From Algibacter_G agarivorans (GTDB taxonomy: Bacteria; Bacteroidota; Bacteroidia; Flavobacteriales; Flavobacteriaceae): a DNA stretch of 53,688 bases. The notes beneath the pieces were generated by a model. The model searched no databases. It was not told the DNA's origin and saw only the letters and a program-made list of their open reading frames with translations. This document shows positions 9,294-17,894 of the stretch, in pieces. The position numbers and the translations under genes are program-made. Position 1 is the first letter of the stretch; every line of letters begins with the position of its first letter. The stretch lies in contig NZ_BAABJJ010000021.1 in the NCBI RefSeq assembly GCF_039543245.1, forward strand, positions 1-53,688, read 5' to 3'.

Positions 9294-9764
9294 CTACTTT
9301 CCTTTAATAATATTGTTTGCAACAGCAAGCCATTTTTGAGCGCCACCACGCACAAAACCAGTTTTACCAAGACTTTTTAAGTTCTTTCTACCTTCTGCGT
9401 TTTTTTCTGGATTAACAATGTATACCGTTGGATAGCCTCTTACTTGAAACATGCCTTGTAACTGTCTGTTTTGGGCTTTTATAGTTTCATCTTGTGGTGT
9501 TCTTCTTGGGAAATCTAGTTCTACTAAAACCACATTGTCGTTCGCCCATTTTTCAAAATCTGGAGTTTTAAAAACTTCATTTTGCAATTTAATACACCAA
9601 CCACACCAATCTGATCCTGTAAAAAACAAGAAGAGTTTTTTGTTTTCATTAGTAGCAATATCAAATGCTTTTTCCATGTCCGTATGCCAAGTCAATTTTT
9701 CTTGGGCAACACCGCTGGCCGATATCAAAATGACCAAACACATTGTTAATAATATTTTTTTCAT
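9294..9764 (-). CDS. Exported thioredoxin-like protein with WCGWC motif
   Basis: 156 residues. A signal peptide (MKKILLTMCLVILISASGVAQ) is followed by a thioredoxin fold of the Thioredoxin_7 kind. The redox motif is WCGWC, in FFTGSDWCGWCIKLQ, and the cis-proline loop is GYPTVYIV. It should act on protein disulfides in the periplasm. The partner is unknown. It is transcribed toward comEC and stands alone on its strand, about 90 bases from the first peptide transporter gene. Confidence 0.85.
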   Translation of the reverse strand: MKKILLTMCLVILISASGVAQEKLTWHTDMEKAFDIATNENKKLFLFFTGSDWCGWCIKLQNEVFKTPDFEKWANDNVVLVELDFPRRTPQDETIKAQNRQLQGMFQVRGYPTVYIVNPEKNAEGRKNLKSLGKTGFVRGGAQKWLAVANNIIKGK

Positions 9765-9852
9765 GACTATTTAAGTTGCAAAAGTTGTTCCGAACTTACA
9801 AAAAATGTCCTAAACCGAACACCATTTGAATATTTTTTAACCATTTTTTCGA

Positions 9853-11631
9853 TTAACGGACACCATGCATGAGTTTTTTTAGTATTGGGTTTAATGCAAA
9901 TATCAACAATCCAGCTACTAATGGTACTATTGTAAAAATCAAGAAAAAAGTAGATAAACTATATTCCTTTGTAATATTTTCAATTTGTCCACCTAAAACA
10001 GCTGCTAATTTGTTCCCAATAGCAATGGCTAAATACCACATCCCAAACATTAATGCTATCATTCTTGCAGGAACCAACTTGCTTACATAAGACAAACCTA
10101 CAGGTGATAAACAAAGCTCTCCTAAAGTATGGAAAAGATAAGCTAAAATTAACCATGCCATACTTACTTTAACTCCTGCTTCTACTCCATAAGAACCAAA
10201 TGCTAACAACCCAAAACCCATTGCCATGATAATTAAGCCCAAAGCATATTTATTAGCTGCAGTTGGATTATACTTACTTTCAAACCATTTAGAAAAAAAA
10301 GATGCAAAAACAATAATGAAAAAGGAATTTAAAATACTAAACCAAGAAACTGTAATTTCAGAAACATCAGCAGAAAACTCTCTATTTAACATCCACCCTA
10401 CTAAACTCCACATTGCTAAAAAACAAATAACCAATACAAAATTAGAATATGGAATCTTAATAAAAGTTTTTTTCCATAGGATATATAAAACATAAGTAAT
10501 AATTAATAAAGGAATTACTGTTAGTAAGGCATTAACGATATTAAACGTTATTGCTGCATTACCTATTAAAACCCTGTCTACACTATCTCTAGCAAAAAGA
10601 ACTAATGAGGATGCGCCTTGCTCAAAAGACAACCAAAAGAAAACTGTAAAAAAGGCAAAAATAATAAAAGCAAACATTCGATCTCTAACAACTGCAGTAT
10701 ATCTGAGTATTCTTCCTATTACAAGAACTAAAAACAAAGCTAAGGCTAATAAAACAGCAATATATTGACCTTCTAAATGTTCTGTTTCAAACCATGAAAA
10801 CATATCTATTCCAGCTATTTTAGACATAGGGTCGTTTATTGCATATCCTAAACCTATTATTGAACTTATAGCTATTAAAATTTTATCTAAAGTTGTAAAA
10901 GGGTTTGATTTTTCAATACCACTATCCTCTTCACTTTCAATTGCGCGCTCTTCATTTATATTTTGAGGCAATTCAACTTCATAAACTTTTGAAGGCTTCT
11001 TCCCTATTTTTCCGAATAAATTTCCAGATAGCGCAAATTGCAACGTACCTAACAGCATAAATATCCCTGCTAATCCAAACCCATAAGACCATCCTATTTT
11101 TTCAGCTAAATAGCCGCACAGCATCATCCCGAAAAAAGCCCCTGCATTTACACCCATATAGAAAATGGTATAAGCACCATCTTTTTTCTCTGGCTTTTCC
11201 TTATACATTTCTGATATAATTGATGTAATATTTGGCTTGAAAAACCCAGTACCTATTACCAACAATCCTAATCCCAAATACAAAGAAAGCTCTGTCTCTA
11301 AAGCCATTGAGGCATGCCCTAATGCCATTATCAAGGATCCAATAACGACAGCCCAACGATAACCTGTTATTTTATCTGCAATAACACCTCCTATTATCGG
11401 AGTTATATAAAGTAACATGGCATAGGTTCCAAATAATGCCCCTGCATTTTCGGCAGACCATCCCCACCCAGGGTTAGCACCAATAACAGCGAACGTTAAA
11501 AAATTAACTAATAATACGCGCATTCCATAAAATGAAAAACGCTCCCACATTTCTGTAAAAAACAACACAAATAATCCTGCTGGATGCCCTAGAACCTTAT
11601 CTTTAAAAAGATTTTCAATATCGGTATTCAT
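9853..11631 (-). CDS. Proton-coupled peptide transporter (POT/PTR2 family), long form
   Basis: 592 residues with about 14 membrane helices; imports di- and tripeptides with protons. The family signature is seen near the N-terminus as FTEMWERFSFYGMRVLL. The second signature region (FYMGVNAGAFFGMMLCGYL) and the late segment HTLGELCLSPVGLSYVSKL are also there. It is about 130 residues longer than its neighbour. The extra length is a charged loop (about 215-250) and additional helices in the middle, as in Bacteroidota homologues. It is the third gene of an operon running DPP IV, POT, POT, so peptide cleavage and uptake are coupled. Confidence 0.9.
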   Translation of the reverse strand: MNTDIENLFKDKVLGHPAGLFVLFFTEMWERFSFYGMRVLLVNFLTFAVIGANPGWGWSAENAGALFGTYAMLLYITPIIGGVIADKITGYRWAVVIGSLIMALGHASMALETELSLYLGLGLLVIGTGFFKPNITSIISEMYKEKPEKKDGAYTIFYMGVNAGAFFGMMLCGYLAEKIGWSYGFGLAGIFMLLGTLQFALSGNLFGKIGKKPSKVYEVELPQNINEERAIESEEDSGIEKSNPFTTLDKILIAISSIIGLGYAINDPMSKIAGIDMFSWFETEHLEGQYIAVLLALALFLVLVIGRILRYTAVVRDRMFAFIIFAFFTVFFWLSFEQGASSLVLFARDSVDRVLIGNAAITFNIVNALLTVIPLLIITYVLYILWKKTFIKIPYSNFVLVICFLAMWSLVGWMLNREFSADVSEITVSWFSILNSFFIIVFASFFSKWFESKYNPTAANKYALGLIIMAMGFGLLAFGSYGVEAGVKVSMAWLILAYLFHTLGELCLSPVGLSYVSKLVPARMIALMFGMWYLAIAIGNKLAAVLGGQIENITKEYSLSTFFLIFTIVPLVAGLLIFALNPILKKLMHGVR

Positions 11632-11656
11632 AAAAAGAACATTTAATGGTTAGTAT

Positions 11657-11684
11657 AGAAAAACCCTCAAATTGAGGGTTTTGA
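11657..11684 (-). terminator. Intrinsic terminator between the two peptide transporter genes
   Basis: AAAACCCTCAA and TTGAGGGTTTT form an 11-bp stem around one unpaired base, with runs of A and T on the outside. It lies just after the stop of the shorter transporter gene. It would end or reduce transcription before the longer one, so the last gene may be expressed at a lower level. Confidence 0.7.
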
Positions 11685-11690
11685 ATATTT

Positions 11691-13076
11691 TTAATTATCT
11701 GCTAATTCGAAGCCTTCTGCTTCATCATGAATTACATGCTCATCATCTTCAGCGCCATGTGTTAAATGTTCTAATTTTTTTCTTATGGCTAACACTAAAA
11801 ACCCTAATACAACACAAAAAACTGCAATACCAGTAAAAATGGTATATTCTCCAAGGCTTTCAGACCATTCTCCTAAAAGTCCTGCTAGTTTACTACCAAA
11901 CCCGGTCATTGCAAAATAAATACCCATCATTAAAGAGGCGTATTTAACTGGAGCTAATTTTGTAGTATACGATAATGCCACGGGCGACAGACAAAGTTCA
12001 CCAACAGTGTGAAAAAGATAAGCTAATACCAACCAATACATAGCAGAAGAACCTGTAGATTCAAATTGTGCTGTAGCGGCTGTCATAAAAAAGAAACCTA
12101 GCCCCATAATTATTAGGCCTAAAGTCATTTTATATAGAGAGGTAGAAATTTTGTTGTGTAATTTTCTTTTGGCCCAATATCCTGCAACCGCAGTTCCTAA
12201 TACAACAATAAAAAGGGCATTTAAAGATTGAAACCATGTTGCAGGCACCTCCCAACCCATTAGCATTCTATTCGTTTTTTCAGAAGTATAAATATTCATT
12301 AAGCCTCCCGCTTGCTCAAATGCGCCCCAAAAAACAATTACTAATAAAAATGAAAGGAGCAAGACGACCACTCTATCTTTTTCAATTTTTGTAAGCGGTT
12401 TTTTCATGGCTTCTTTTTCTTCAGCATTTTTAGATTCTCCAAGAAAATTTCCAACATGTTTCAAATGTTTTTGGCCAACAACATATTGTATTAAACCAGC
12501 TGCCATGCCAATACCTGCTAAACCAAAACCATAATGCCATCCATGAACTTCACCAACATATCCCACAATTAAACTTGACAAAAATGCGCCTATATTAATG
12601 CCAATGTAAAAAATAGTGAATCCTTTATCTCTTCTTATATCACCTTGTTTATATAATCCTCCAACCATGGTAGAAATATTTGGCTTAAGCATACCCACAC
12701 CGCAAACTATTAAAACTAATCCTGTATAAAAAGCCCACATAGCTTCTATTGCCAATACACTATGTCCTAAAACTAATAAAACCCCACCAACTAGTACTGC
12801 CTTTTTTTGACCTAATAGCTTATCTGCAATAATCCCTCCTGGAATCGACATTACATAAACCATCATAGTATACCATCCATATAAAGCCAAAGCATCTCCA
12901 TTAGACCATCCTAACCCAGAATTAGCATCGGTTGTTAGCCCAACTAAATATAAAACCAAAATAGCACGCATTCCATAATAGGAAAAACGTTCCCACATTT
13001 CGGTAAAAAAGAGGACAAACAATCCTATAGGGTGTCCAAATAATTCTTTTTGTTTAATTGAAGTTGAATTTGACAT
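11691..13076 (-). CDS. Proton-coupled peptide transporter (POT/PTR2 family), short form
   Basis: 461 residues with about 12 membrane helices, the usual size for a bacterial POT. The signature FTEMWERFSYYGMRAIL (residues about 24-40) is followed by FYIGINIGAFLSSLIVGYVG and, near residue 355, FHTVGELCLSPVALSY. The acidic, histidine-containing tail (GAEDDEHVIHDEAEG) is likely cytoplasmic. It is 19 bases downstream of the DPP IV gene, which generates X-Pro dipeptides that this kind of carrier can take up. Confidence 0.9.
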   Translation of the reverse strand: MSNSTSIKQKELFGHPIGLFVLFFTEMWERFSYYGMRAILVLYLVGLTTDANSGLGWSNGDALALYGWYTMMVYVMSIPGGIIADKLLGQKKAVLVGGVLLVLGHSVLAIEAMWAFYTGLVLIVCGVGMLKPNISTMVGGLYKQGDIRRDKGFTIFYIGINIGAFLSSLIVGYVGEVHGWHYGFGLAGIGMAAGLIQYVVGQKHLKHVGNFLGESKNAEEKEAMKKPLTKIEKDRVVVLLLSFLLVIVFWGAFEQAGGLMNIYTSEKTNRMLMGWEVPATWFQSLNALFIVVLGTAVAGYWAKRKLHNKISTSLYKMTLGLIIMGLGFFFMTAATAQFESTGSSAMYWLVLAYLFHTVGELCLSPVALSYTTKLAPVKYASLMMGIYFAMTGFGSKLAGLLGEWSESLGEYTIFTGIAVFCVVLGFLVLAIRKKLEHLTHGAEDDEHVIHDEAEGFELADN

Positions 13077-13095
13077 AAATATTATTATTAGTTAG

Positions 13096-15330
13096 TTATC
13101 GTTTAATCTTTACTTCTTTAAGTTTAGCTCCTTCTTCCTTTTCTGTTTTATCGCCAAGCGTTTCGTTAATAAAGTTTGTCATTTTTTTATACAAATGAAG
13201 TCTCGTATTTCCTCCATAAATACCATGATTTTTATCTGGATAAACCGCCCAATCAAACTGCTTATCAGCTTGGATTAAAGCTTCTGCTAAACGCATCGTA
13301 TTTTGTAAATGTACGTTATCATCAGCAGAGCCATGCACTAAAAGAAAATCGCCTTTTAATTTATCCACATGATTTATTGGTGAATTTTCATCATAACCTC
13401 TTGCGTTTTCCTGTGGAACACCTAAGTAACGTTCGGTGTAAATGGTATCATAAAAACGCCAATTGGTAACGGGAGCCACTGCAATAGCCATTTTGAATAC
13501 ATCATTGCCTTTAAACAAACAATTACTACTCATAAAACCACCGTAACTCCAACCCCAAATCCCTATTCTACTGGCATCAATATAGGGTAATTGTCCTAAC
13601 TTTTTTGCCGCTGAAATTTGGTCTTCCACTTCATATTTACCCAAGTTATTTTGAGTTATTTTTTTAAAGGCAGCACCTTTAAACCCTGTACCGCGACCAT
13701 CAATACAAACCACGATATAACCTTGTTGCGCTAAATACTGATGCCAATAATCGTTAACATTATTCCATTGATTTGCTACTTTTTGATCTCCTGGCCCTGA
13801 ATATTGATACATTAATAATGGATACTGTTTCGATGCATCAAAATCTGCTGGTTTAATCATCCACATGTTTAAATCATTACCATTTACATAAATGGCACTA
13901 AACTCTTTTTTCGATGTTTTATAATCTGAAAGGTTTTGAGATAAGACATCATTATCTTTAATGCTTTTTATCAAATTCCCTGAAGCGGCACTATTTAAAG
14001 AGTATTCTGGAGGGCTTGTTGCGCTTGAAAACGTGTTGATAAAATACGAAAAATCAGCACTAAACTCGGCATCATTTGTGCCCTCACTTTTAGTCAACCT
14101 CGTTTTATTTCGTCCGTTTAATTTAACAGCATAAACATCTCGATTTATAGAACCATTTTCCACAGATTGATAGAATATCGTATTGTTTTTTTCGTCATAA
14201 CCGTAATAATTGGTGACTTCCCAATTGCCTTTAGTGACTTGATTAATTAGTTTACCCTTTTTATCATAATGGTATATGTGATTATAGCCATCTTTATCGC
14301 TAGTCCAGATAAAACTATTATCCTTTAAAAAAGTCAAATTATCTGTTACATCAACATAAGCTTCGTCTTTTTCGGCAACAACTAAATTAGAGGTATTGGT
14401 TTTTGTATTTATCATCCACAAATCCAATTCATTTTGGTATCTGTTAATATATTGAGCGCTCAAAACATCGCGATTTTTTGTCCATTCGATACGCGGAATA
14501 TAAAAATCCTTATACCCTTTATCGACTTTAACCTCATTGGATTTTTTGGTTTCTAAATTATAAAGATGAAGAGACACAACGGAATTTGCCTCCCCAGCTT
14601 TAGGGTATTTAAAAACCTGCTGTGTTTGATAAAGTCCCGAGCCATAAATATCCATAGAGAATTCTGGAACATTGGTTTCATCAAATCTTATAAATGCTAT
14701 TTTATTACTGTCTGCGTTCCAATCGAAAGCTCTAACAAATGCAAATTCTTCCTCATAAACCCAATCGGCAATCCCATTAATAATTTCATTTTTTTTGCCA
14801 TCAAATGTTATTTGAATGATTTTACCAGAATTCAAATATTTAACATACAGGTTATTATCTCGAGCAAAAGCAACTTTTTTTCCATCTGGAGAAAATGTTG
14901 GTTCTTGAATTTTTTCTTTGGAAATTAAAGTTAAAGATTCGTTGTCAACATTATAAATATAATAATTCCCTAATATAGAATGACGATAAATAGATGCTTC
15001 GTTAATTGCCAAAATAACTTGACGCTCATCATCGCTAAAAGTGTAGTTTGTAAAATAAGGTAATGCATCGAGCTGAGCAGAACTCACTAAGGTTTTTACT
15101 TTTTCACGTGTTTTGTAGTCATAAATATCAATAGATGTGCTTCTAGCAACTCTATCAAAATTAAAAACAGAATACTGTTGACCATTAGCCATAGAATGCA
15201 AAACATCCATACCTTCTGTTCTAAAAGTGCCGTTTTTCCAAATATCTTCGAGGGTGATTTCTTTAGTTTGAGCCGATAAAATTGTAGTAACAAAAAGGCA
15301 AATGTATAGGGCGGATTTTAGGTGTTTCAT
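13096..15330 (-). CDS. Dipeptidyl peptidase IV (S9B family)
   Basis: 744 residues, exported by a short signal peptide ending near SAQTK. The N-terminal beta-propeller spans about 30-480, and the alpha/beta-hydrolase domain fills the remainder. The catalytic serine is in GWSYGGFMS, the aspartate in HGSADDNVH and the histidine in DKNHGIYGG. The substrate-anchoring Glu-Glu pair is visible as WVYEEEFAF near residue 190. It removes X-Pro or X-Ala dipeptides from the N-terminus of peptides in the periplasm. First gene of the operon with two POT transporters. Confidence 0.92.
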   Translation of the reverse strand: MKHLKSALYICLFVTTILSAQTKEITLEDIWKNGTFRTEGMDVLHSMANGQQYSVFNFDRVARSTSIDIYDYKTREKVKTLVSSAQLDALPYFTNYTFSDDERQVILAINEASIYRHSILGNYYIYNVDNESLTLISKEKIQEPTFSPDGKKVAFARDNNLYVKYLNSGKIIQITFDGKKNEIINGIADWVYEEEFAFVRAFDWNADSNKIAFIRFDETNVPEFSMDIYGSGLYQTQQVFKYPKAGEANSVVSLHLYNLETKKSNEVKVDKGYKDFYIPRIEWTKNRDVLSAQYINRYQNELDLWMINTKTNTSNLVVAEKDEAYVDVTDNLTFLKDNSFIWTSDKDGYNHIYHYDKKGKLINQVTKGNWEVTNYYGYDEKNNTIFYQSVENGSINRDVYAVKLNGRNKTRLTKSEGTNDAEFSADFSYFINTFSSATSPPEYSLNSAASGNLIKSIKDNDVLSQNLSDYKTSKKEFSAIYVNGNDLNMWMIKPADFDASKQYPLLMYQYSGPGDQKVANQWNNVNDYWHQYLAQQGYIVVCIDGRGTGFKGAAFKKITQNNLGKYEVEDQISAAKKLGQLPYIDASRIGIWGWSYGGFMSSNCLFKGNDVFKMAIAVAPVTNWRFYDTIYTERYLGVPQENARGYDENSPINHVDKLKGDFLLVHGSADDNVHLQNTMRLAEALIQADKQFDWAVYPDKNHGIYGGNTRLHLYKKMTNFINETLGDKTEKEEGAKLKEVKIKR

Positions 15331-15545
15331 GTATTATATTTATATCTATTCAAAGGTCAAATGCAACATCCTTTTAATCATTTTTATTATTGATTAAATT
15401 ATTTAAAAAAGGACGTTTCGTCAAAAAAAATATTTATTTCACAAAATGTTGTCAAGTTTACTAAAAATTACGCAAAAAACAATCATTATTAACACTTAAA
15501 TAACCCTTGTGTAACTAGGCTATTCAATATTCATACCAAGAGTAG

Positions 15546-15553
15546 TATCTTTG
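15546..15553 (+). promoter_or_regulatory. Bacteroidota -7 element upstream of the HMG-CoA reductase gene
   Basis: TATCTTTG matches TAnnTTTG and lies 20 bases before the start codon. No matching TTG is found at the usual spacing, so the -33 part is weak. Transcription would start about 15 bases upstream of the ATG. The rest of the 242-base gap before it holds no gene. Confidence 0.5.
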
Positions 15554-15572
15554 CAATGCAAATTATCATATT

Positions 15573-16901
15573 ATGAGTAAATCTGTTGCTGGTTTTTCCA
15601 AACTCTCCAAATCAAAAAAAATTGATTGGATTGTGGATACCTATTTTTCAAATACTGAGGACGCCAAAGGCGTTTTAAAACAATATTGGAATGATAACGA
15701 AACCTTGCAACAACTTCATGACGAGTTTATTGAAAATACCATAACTAATTATTATTTACCGCTTGGAGTGGCGCCTAATTTTTTAATTAACGATAGGTTA
15801 TATGCCATACCCATGGCAATTGAAGAAAGTTCGGTAGTAGCAGCTGCGAGTAAAGCCGCTAAGTTTTGGTTAGAACGGGGCGGATTTAAAACTACCGTTA
15901 TTTCAACTACAAAAATAGGTCAGGTCCATTTTATTTACAAAGGCGATTTTGAAAAGTTAAAACACTTTTTTAGTATCGTAAAAACAAAGCTTGTTGAACA
16001 AACTGACCATATCACCAATAATATGAAAAAACGTGGTGGTGGAATTATTGATATTGAGTTGCGCGATAAAACATCGGATATCCCAAATTATTATCAACTG
16101 CATGCTTCGTTTGAAACGCTAGATGCTATGGGTGCTAATTTTATAAATTCATGTTTAGAACAATTTGCAAAAACTTTTAAAAATGAAGCTTTATTATTTG
16201 ATTTGTTTTCTGAGGACGACAAGCAGATTGAAATTGTGATGAGTATTTTATCCAACTATGTACCAGATTGTTTGGTACGTGCTGAAGTTAGCTGTAAAGT
16301 TGAAAACTTAAGTGAAAATGAATCCATATCAGGTGAAGCCTTTGCCAAAAAATTCATCCAAGCGGTTAATATTGCAGAAATCGAACCTTACCGTGCCGTA
16401 ACCCACAATAAAGGTATTATGAACGGTATTGATGCCGTAGTTTTAGCCACAGGAAACGATTTTAGAGCAGTTGAAGCTGGCGTACATGCTTATGCTTCTA
16501 GAAATGGGAGGTACAGTAGCCTAACACATGCTAAAGTTGAAAATGGAATCTTTACATTTTGGATGGAGATCCCTCTGGCTTTAGGTACGGTTGGCGGACT
16601 TACAGGTTTACATCCCTTAGTAAAACTAGGCTTAGAACTGCTACACAAACCAACAGCCAAAGAACTCATGCAAATTGTAGCTGTGGCCGGATTAGCTCAA
16701 AACTTTGCTGCACTTCGTTCTTTAACGACAACAGGTATTCAGCAGGGACATATGAAAATGCATTTAATGAATATTCTAAACCAGTTTGAAGCTAGTAACA
16801 TTGAAAAACAAACGCTAACCGAACACTTTAAAAATAATCCCGTTACCCATAGCTCAGTTACTGAAGCTATCAATACGTTAAGAATTAAGAGTGAAAAGTA
16901 A
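15573..16901 (+). CDS. mvaA: Hydroxymethylglutaryl-CoA reductase, class II (degradative type)
   Basis: 442 residues, the usual length of class II HMG-CoA reductases. Catalytic residues can be placed: Glu in PMAIEESSVVAAAS (about 86), Lys in THNKGIMNGIDAV, Asp in TGNDFRAVEAG and the late His in QGHMKMH. The family links HMG-CoA and mevalonate. In Flavobacteriaceae it supplies isoprenoid synthesis by the mevalonate route. It overlaps the following GHMP kinase gene by 11 bases, which suggests coupled translation. Confidence 0.9.
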   Translation: MSKSVAGFSKLSKSKKIDWIVDTYFSNTEDAKGVLKQYWNDNETLQQLHDEFIENTITNYYLPLGVAPNFLINDRLYAIPMAIEESSVVAAASKAAKFWLERGGFKTTVISTTKIGQVHFIYKGDFEKLKHFFSIVKTKLVEQTDHITNNMKKRGGGIIDIELRDKTSDIPNYYQLHASFETLDAMGANFINSCLEQFAKTFKNEALLFDLFSEDDKQIEIVMSILSNYVPDCLVRAEVSCKVENLSENESISGEAFAKKFIQAVNIAEIEPYRAVTHNKGIMNGIDAVVLATGNDFRAVEAGVHAYASRNGRYSSLTHAKVENGIFTFWMEIPLALGTVGGLTGLHPLVKLGLELLHKPTAKELMQIVAVAGLAQNFAALRSLTTTGIQQGHMKMHLMNILNQFEASNIEKQTLTEHFKNNPVTHSSVTEAINTLRIKSEK

Positions 16902-17817
16902 AACCTTATACAGCAACGGCAAACTGCTATTAACAGGAGAATATGTTGTACTTGATGGCGCGCTATCACTTGCCATCCCAACTAAATTTGGGCAATCTTT
17001 AACTTTTGAACCTATTAGAAAGCCAAAACTCATCTGGGAAAGTTTTGATGACAAGGGTAAGATTTGGTTTGAAAACGCATTCGATTTAAGAAATAATGAG
17101 ATGCTAGAAACCCCAAAAGTTTCGGAACAACATGACAAAACATCGGAAAGATTATTACAAATTCTAAATGCTTCAAAAAAACTCAATCCAAATTTTTTAA
17201 ATACTAATAATGGATTTAGAGTTACTACAAAATTAGATTTTCCAAAAAATTGGGGGCTAGGCACTTCTTCAACATTAATAAACAATATGGCTCAATGGGC
17301 CGAGATAGATGCCCATAAACTATTAGAAAACACGTTTGGAGGAAGCGGTTATGATATTGCTTGTGCACAATACAATTCCCCTATTACTTTTCAGCTAAAA
17401 AACGGCAAACCCATAGTAAAACAAATAGTTTTCAACCCTGTTTTTATTGAAAACTTATATTTTGTTCATTTAAACAAAAAACAAAATAGTCGTAAGGGCA
17501 TTAAGCATTATCATGAAAATAAGGAAAATTCAAAATTGGCTATTAATAACATTAACGAGATTACTTCTCAAATGATTGCTTGCAATACTTTAGACCATTT
17601 TGAAACTTTAATAACACAACACGAAACCATCATATCTAAAATAACAAAACAAACGCCCGTTAAAGCCCTTTTATTTAATGATTTTAAAGGTGCTATAAAA
17701 AGTCTTGGTGCTTGGGGCGGCGATTTTGTTTTAGTAGCTTCAAAAGAAAAGCCATCAAAATACTTCAAGAAAAAAGGATTTGGAACTATTATCCCTTATA
17801 AAGAAATGGTTTTGTAA
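16891..17817 (+). CDS. GYDIA-family GHMP kinase
   Basis: 308 residues starting at a GTG that lies inside the end of the HMG-CoA reductase gene. The N-terminal GHMP sequence LLTGEYVVLDGALSLAIPT is clear. The ATP loop is PKNWGLGTSSTL, and the subfamily-naming motif GGSGYDIACAQ comes next. It is a small-molecule kinase of the mevalonate-kinase superfamily. The overlap with the reductase gene supports a step in isoprenoid synthesis, but the exact substrate is not known from sequence. Confidence 0.85.
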   Translation: MKSKTLYSNGKLLLTGEYVVLDGALSLAIPTKFGQSLTFEPIRKPKLIWESFDDKGKIWFENAFDLRNNEMLETPKVSEQHDKTSERLLQILNASKKLNPNFLNTNNGFRVTTKLDFPKNWGLGTSSTLINNMAQWAEIDAHKLLENTFGGSGYDIACAQYNSPITFQLKNGKPIVKQIVFNPVFIENLYFVHLNKKQNSRKGIKHYHENKENSKLAINNINEITSQMIACNTLDHFETLITQHETIISKITKQTPVKALLFNDFKGAIKSLGAWGGDFVLVASKEKPSKYFKKKGFGTIIPYKEMVL

Positions 17818-17894
17818 AGAACATTGACTAAATAGTACCAGAATATTACATAAGATTTACATATGTTTATACTTCAATTTCAATAAGTTTTAAT

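Noticed and set aside
16878..17285. 135-codon minus-strand frame opposite the GHMP kinase
   Set aside because: Antisense to a well-supported gene, with no start signal or family resemblance.
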